Below, in pieces: positions 4,180-6,500 of a stretch of DNA of 6,500 nt. The DNA lies in contig USGR01000053.1 of assembly GCA_900554165.1 (NCBI GenBank), positions 1 to 6,500 of the forward strand. Reading direction: 5' to 3'. The notes under the pieces were generated by a model, which saw nothing but the letters and a program-made list of their open reading frames with translations, did not search any database and was not told the origin of the DNA. Position numbers and translations under genes: made by a program. Source of the stretch: an uncultured Oscillospiraceae bacterium. GTDB taxonomy: Bacteria > Bacillota_A > Clostridia > Oscillospirales > Acutalibacteraceae. Within the stretch, counting starts at the first letter, position 1. Each line of letters starts with the position of its first letter.

Positions 4180-4611
4180 TCAAAACGGCAAATCATCATC
4201 GTCGCCATATTCAATAAATTCATTATCCGCAGTGTTATTGCTGGGTAACGGCTGATATTTATTGTTATCGTGTGAAGCACGCTCATTTCCCCGAAGCTCA
4301 TGCGGCGGGAACCTGACGGTATTGGTGACAAGACTGTATGACTTTTTCGCTTTGCCTGTTTGGTCCGTGTACAAATCGGTTTTCATCTCACCTGTGACGC
4401 ATACCGGACTGCCTATATTAAAATATTCATCTACAAACTTAGCCTGAGCTCCAAACGATACGGCGTCGATAAAATCATAATCTCTTTTGCCTTCTTTGTT
4501 TTTATATCTTCTCGGTATTCCGATGCAAAACCTAATAAAGGCCCTTTCACCTGTTTGTGTTAATTCGGATTTGTTCTGAACATAACCCGAAAATGAACAA
4601 TTATTAATCAT
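4180..4611 (-). CDS. ssb: Single-stranded DNA-binding protein
   Basis: 143 residues with the bacterial SSB layout. The N-terminal OB fold (about 1-105) opens with NCSFSGYVQNKSELTQTGE and has FIRFCIGIPRRYKN, DYDFIDAVSFGAQAKFV and GSPVCVTGEMKTDLYTDQTG, all at the family's usual positions. A short Asn/Pro-rich linker (about 110-135) leads to the C-terminal tip DDDDLPF, the docking peptide for SSB partner proteins such as helicases, primase and exonucleases. ATG at 4609-4611 has AAAGGAG 7 nt upstream. It coats single-stranded DNA in replication or conjugative transfer. It differs from a standard chromosomal SSB in being short and sitting in a cluster with helicase and clamp-like genes, so it is probably the copy of a mobile element or prophage. 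Confidence 0.95.
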   Translation of the reverse strand: MINNCSFSGYVQNKSELTQTGERAFIRFCIGIPRRYKNKEGKRDYDFIDAVSFGAQAKFVDEYFNIGSPVCVTGEMKTDLYTDQTGKAKKSYSLVTNTVRFPPHELRGNERASHDNNKYQPLPSNNTADNEFIEYGDDDDLPF

Positions 4612-4692
4612 GTGGCAACTCCTTTCTTTTTATGCCGCTGAAAATCCGGAAGCTGAGCTTATACACGGCATGATGTATGTACATGACGTGCT

Positions 4693-4965
4693 TTAAGGCA
4701 TAAACTTTCCATCTTTGCATATGTTTACATTTATATCGCCTGTACATTTAGAGACGTACTCGGTAAGATAATTTGAGTTATAAATAAAGTCAGATATGTT
4801 TACCTGACTATCGGATAGATGTATTACCGCCTTGCTGCTTACTTCATTATTTTCCAGCAGAATAAAGGAAGCTGTTTTTACTTTTGATACTTTGTCTTTA
4901 TCGGCTGCACAGCTTATTATCTTTAACGCCCCTATTAACTCATCACGATTTAAAACCGCATTCAC
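4693..4965 (-). CDS. Sliding-clamp-like small protein, perhaps cut by a stop
   Basis: 90 residues from a GTG start (4963-4965), with AAGGGGG 7 nt upstream; the SD overlaps the stop of the preceding gene. The opening (NRDELIGALKIISCAAD), the middle (ILLENNE) and the end (YNSNYLTEYVSKCTGDINVNIC) follow domain 3 of the DNA polymerase III beta clamp, where one finds 'NRKEFLxALKRxSLLA', 'ENNELTI' and 'FNSRYLLDALKAL-dEVrIEL'. Reading on in frame past TAA 4693-4695 gives TYIMPCISSASG and ends at TAA 4630-4632, just before the SSB ribosome site. 'TYIIMP' is how clamps usually end. So the TAA may be a nonsense mutation in a once longer gene. A full clamp has ~360 residues, so even the longer form is a single-domain piece. 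Clamp similarity is judged by eye only and is moderate. Confidence 0.5.
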   Translation of the reverse strand: MNAVLNRDELIGALKIISCAADKDKVSKVKTASFILLENNEVSSKAVIHLSDSQVNISDFIYNSNYLTEYVSKCTGDINVNICKDGKFMP

Positions 4966-4977
4966 AGCCTTACCCCC

Positions 4978-5268
4978 TTATGCGGATTTGGACATATCAT
5001 AATTAAAATCCTCAATATCGGTGTGAAGAAAATCATAGTGGATTTTCGCATATCCCAAGTCCTCTATAAAGCCGTAGTCCGTATAGGTAACCTTTTTTAT
5101 TGGCGGAGTAGGATAGGTGTAAATTTGGCCTGAGCTTCCCATAAAGTGCATATAGGCCGACGTGACATCAAGTAAAAAACGCGTGTCTGGGTACATTTCT
5201 TTGTTGTCATTTTTACTCGTATAATAAATTTTTGCCTTTTGGTGAAGATGCTTTCTCAAATAGTCCAC
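4978..5268 (-). CDS. Hypothetical protein, 96 aa
   Basis: I do not recognise this protein. It is soluble, rich in Tyr, Asp and Lys, with a basic N-terminal helix (YLRKHLHQKAKIYY) and a beta-rich, aromatic middle (TSAYMHFMGSSGQIYTYPTP). The GTG at 5266-5268 is the first standard in-frame start, but it lies 17 nt from the AAAAGGAG. An ATT in frame at 5275-5277 lies at the ideal 8 nt, adding three residues (start then IDIVDYLRKH). The Shine-Dalgarno overlaps the helicase stop (TAAAAGGAG), so translation is coupled. The next gene begins 12 nt after its stop. The position suggests a helper of the helicase or clamp-like protein. Confidence 0.7.
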   Translation of the reverse strand: MDYLRKHLHQKAKIYYTSKNDNKEMYPDTRFLLDVTSAYMHFMGSSGQIYTYPTPPIKKVTYTDYGFIEDLGYAKIHYDFLHTDIEDFNYDMSKSA

Positions 5269-5291
5269 GATGTCAATTTTAATTACTCCTT

Positions 5292-6500
5292 TTAACTTGC
5301 TATTTTATAGAATGATATTTGTTCATTACTCGGCTTTACAGCAGATAAATCCATATTTTTATCATGTAAAACAGCCATCCTTTTAAAATTATCCCTCAAA
5401 ACTGCCAAATCGGATTTAAGCCCTTTTGTTATCGACCTTGCAAGCTCTGACGTCATATCCATACAGTGATGCATGGCGGCTATTCCCTCATCCGATATAT
5501 GACCTTCGATTACCTGTGCCGCCAGCAGCTTTTGCGACATCAGCTCCAACGCTTTAGCCTGTATGGTGTCCTTGTAATATAAGATGTATACTTCAATGCG
5601 CGGCGCCGTCTGGTTTATCCTGTATGAGCGCCGCGCCGCCTGCCGGAAAGTGTAGAGATTATATCCAACATCGTAAAAGAACAGACTGGTAAATGCGTTG
5701 AGGTCGATGCCTGTTTCAACAAGCTTCGGATTTACCATTAATACCTGCATCCCCTTTTTAAGCTGCTTTTCCACCCATTCCTCCCTTTTATCGGTTGAAA
5801 CGGATGGCGACATAAACTTTACGTTTATTCCGTGCTCTGTCAGCAGCGCTAAAAGCTTTGAACGTGTATCAAGCCGCGTCCATGAATTGTATATGATTAT
5901 TTTTTCCCCGCGCTTCAGCTTTGGCTCCATAAGCTCCCATAGCCTATAGTCTTTTGCTTGAAGCGTATTAGGTGCGCATAAGTCGGGCGTTTCGCAAAGA
6001 GTATCATTTGTAATCGGATGCATTATTGGTTCATGTCCGTACGGCTGGTCCGGGTAGGATACCATAAGGTGCAAATATTTTGACATTACGCAATTGATTA
6101 TTTTACTGAAAGAACCGTCTTTAAACAGCCCTTTAAATGATTTTTCTATTTTTTCATACTCCTTATGTACATTATCCGGCAAATCGATGCCTATGGGTAT
6201 TTCCTCATATTCCGGCAGATGGCCGGACATATCTGATAATGATAAAAACACGGTGTTATTCAGCATAAAACGGGTATACACAAGAGGCGAAACTCCGGGC
6301 AAAAGCCGTTTTTGTGTTCTGCTGCTTACCCTTGATTTAGCATGATAAATTTCTTCAACGGTCGTAAATATGTACTGTATAACCCCATACTGCTTACACC
6401 AATCCGTTCCGTTTAAATAATCCTGATTATCCATTATCATTAAACCCGACTTCAGCCTAAAGAGCAGATAAAACATTCCAAGTGCATATCCGTTTATCAG
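5292..6500 (-). CDS. SNF2-like DEAD/DEAH helicase, C-terminal part (runs off window)
   Basis: The frame is open to the window edge. The ATG at 6474-6476 is internal: the residues before it read LINGYALG, the usual 'TGTLxNGYAxGxFxLLFRL' segment after motif III. So the ATPase core with Walker A and DExx lies outside. Visible parts are motif III/IV surroundings (FYLLFRLKSGLM), KIIIYNSW (motif IV), VLMVNPKLVETGIDL (motif V) and FRQAARRSYRINQ (motif VI, Q-x2-RR-x2-R-x2-Q, with the arginine finger). They form the second RecA-like domain of an SF2 enzyme. The C-terminal ~100 residues are helical. It would couple ATP hydrolysis to movement on DNA in the replication or transfer module. It is the most upstream gene here, and the stop TAA at 5292-5294 is part of the next gene's ribosome site. 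Confidence 0.88.
   Translation of the reverse strand: MINGYALGMFYLLFRLKSGLMIMDNQDYLNGTDWCKQYGVIQYIFTTVEEIYHAKSRVSSRTQKRLLPGVSPLVYTRFMLNNTVFLSLSDMSGHLPEYEEIPIGIDLPDNVHKEYEKIEKSFKGLFKDGSFSKIINCVMSKYLHLMVSYPDQPYGHEPIMHPITNDTLCETPDLCAPNTLQAKDYRLWELMEPKLKRGEKIIIYNSWTRLDTRSKLLALLTEHGINVKFMSPSVSTDKREEWVEKQLKKGMQVLMVNPKLVETGIDLNAFTSLFFYDVGYNLYTFRQAARRSYRINQTAPRIEVYILYYKDTIQAKALELMSQKLLAAQVIEGHISDEGIAAMHHCMDMTSELARSITKGLKSDLAVLRDNFKRMAVLHDKNMDLSAVKPSNEQISFYKIAS

Noticed and set aside
3504..4563. Several plus-strand frames of 60-92 codons
   Set aside because: All are antisense to the DUF2786 and SSB genes, lack ribosome sites and show no protein-like features.
1..6500. CRISPR array, tRNA or rRNA gene
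   Set aside because: No regularly spaced repeats, cloverleaf-like blocks or rRNA signatures were seen by eye on either strand.

Overview
The window looks like AT-rich DNA of an anaerobic, probably gut-associated Firmicute (Clostridia). This rests on the strong AAAGGAGG-type ribosome binding sites, the low GC content and the gene families present. No rRNA or other phylogenetic marker is visible, so the assignment is an inference. Every intact gene lies on the minus strand and is best read from high to low coordinates.

Left part (1-1400): a compact cluster for a ribosomally made, post-translationally modified peptide (RiPP). In transcription order it holds a sigma-A-type promoter with an operator-like dyad (1362-1396) and a ~320-nt leader with an intrinsic terminator (1157-1201). 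Then come a free-standing PqqD-like leader-peptide-binding protein (753-1040), a 38-residue Cys-containing precursor (522-638), two hairpins, and the N-terminal 130 residues of a radical SAM maturase with CNFKCIYC (1-391, running off the window). The expected logic is that the PqqD-like protein grips the precursor leader (YxxP) and the radical SAM enzyme modifies the C-terminal core, which has a CC pair and a third Cys. Hairpins on both sides of the precursor gene probably set peptide-to-enzyme ratios. This is the most exciting part of the window.

Middle (about 1550-2850): a graveyard of plus- and minus-strand gene remnants. They are an unidentified C-terminal fragment, a TspO/MBR gene broken by three frameshifts, a decayed IS200-type transposase whose HUH motif reads HVY, and its end structures. 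A nucleotidyltransferase (MNT) gene with two frameshifts follows (2854-3193). The composition becomes visibly richer in GC at about 1550, so the RiPP cluster and this part probably have different histories.

Right part (3266-6500): a tightly packed minus-strand operon of DNA-metabolism genes. It contains the C-terminal half of an SNF2-like helicase (running off the window), an unknown 96-residue protein, a small sliding-clamp-like protein, a single-stranded DNA-binding protein ending in DDDDLPF, a 52-residue acidic protein and a DUF2786 protein. This is typical of the replication/accessory module of an integrative element or prophage. Stop codons abut or overlap the next Shine-Dalgarno in several places, which suggests translational coupling.
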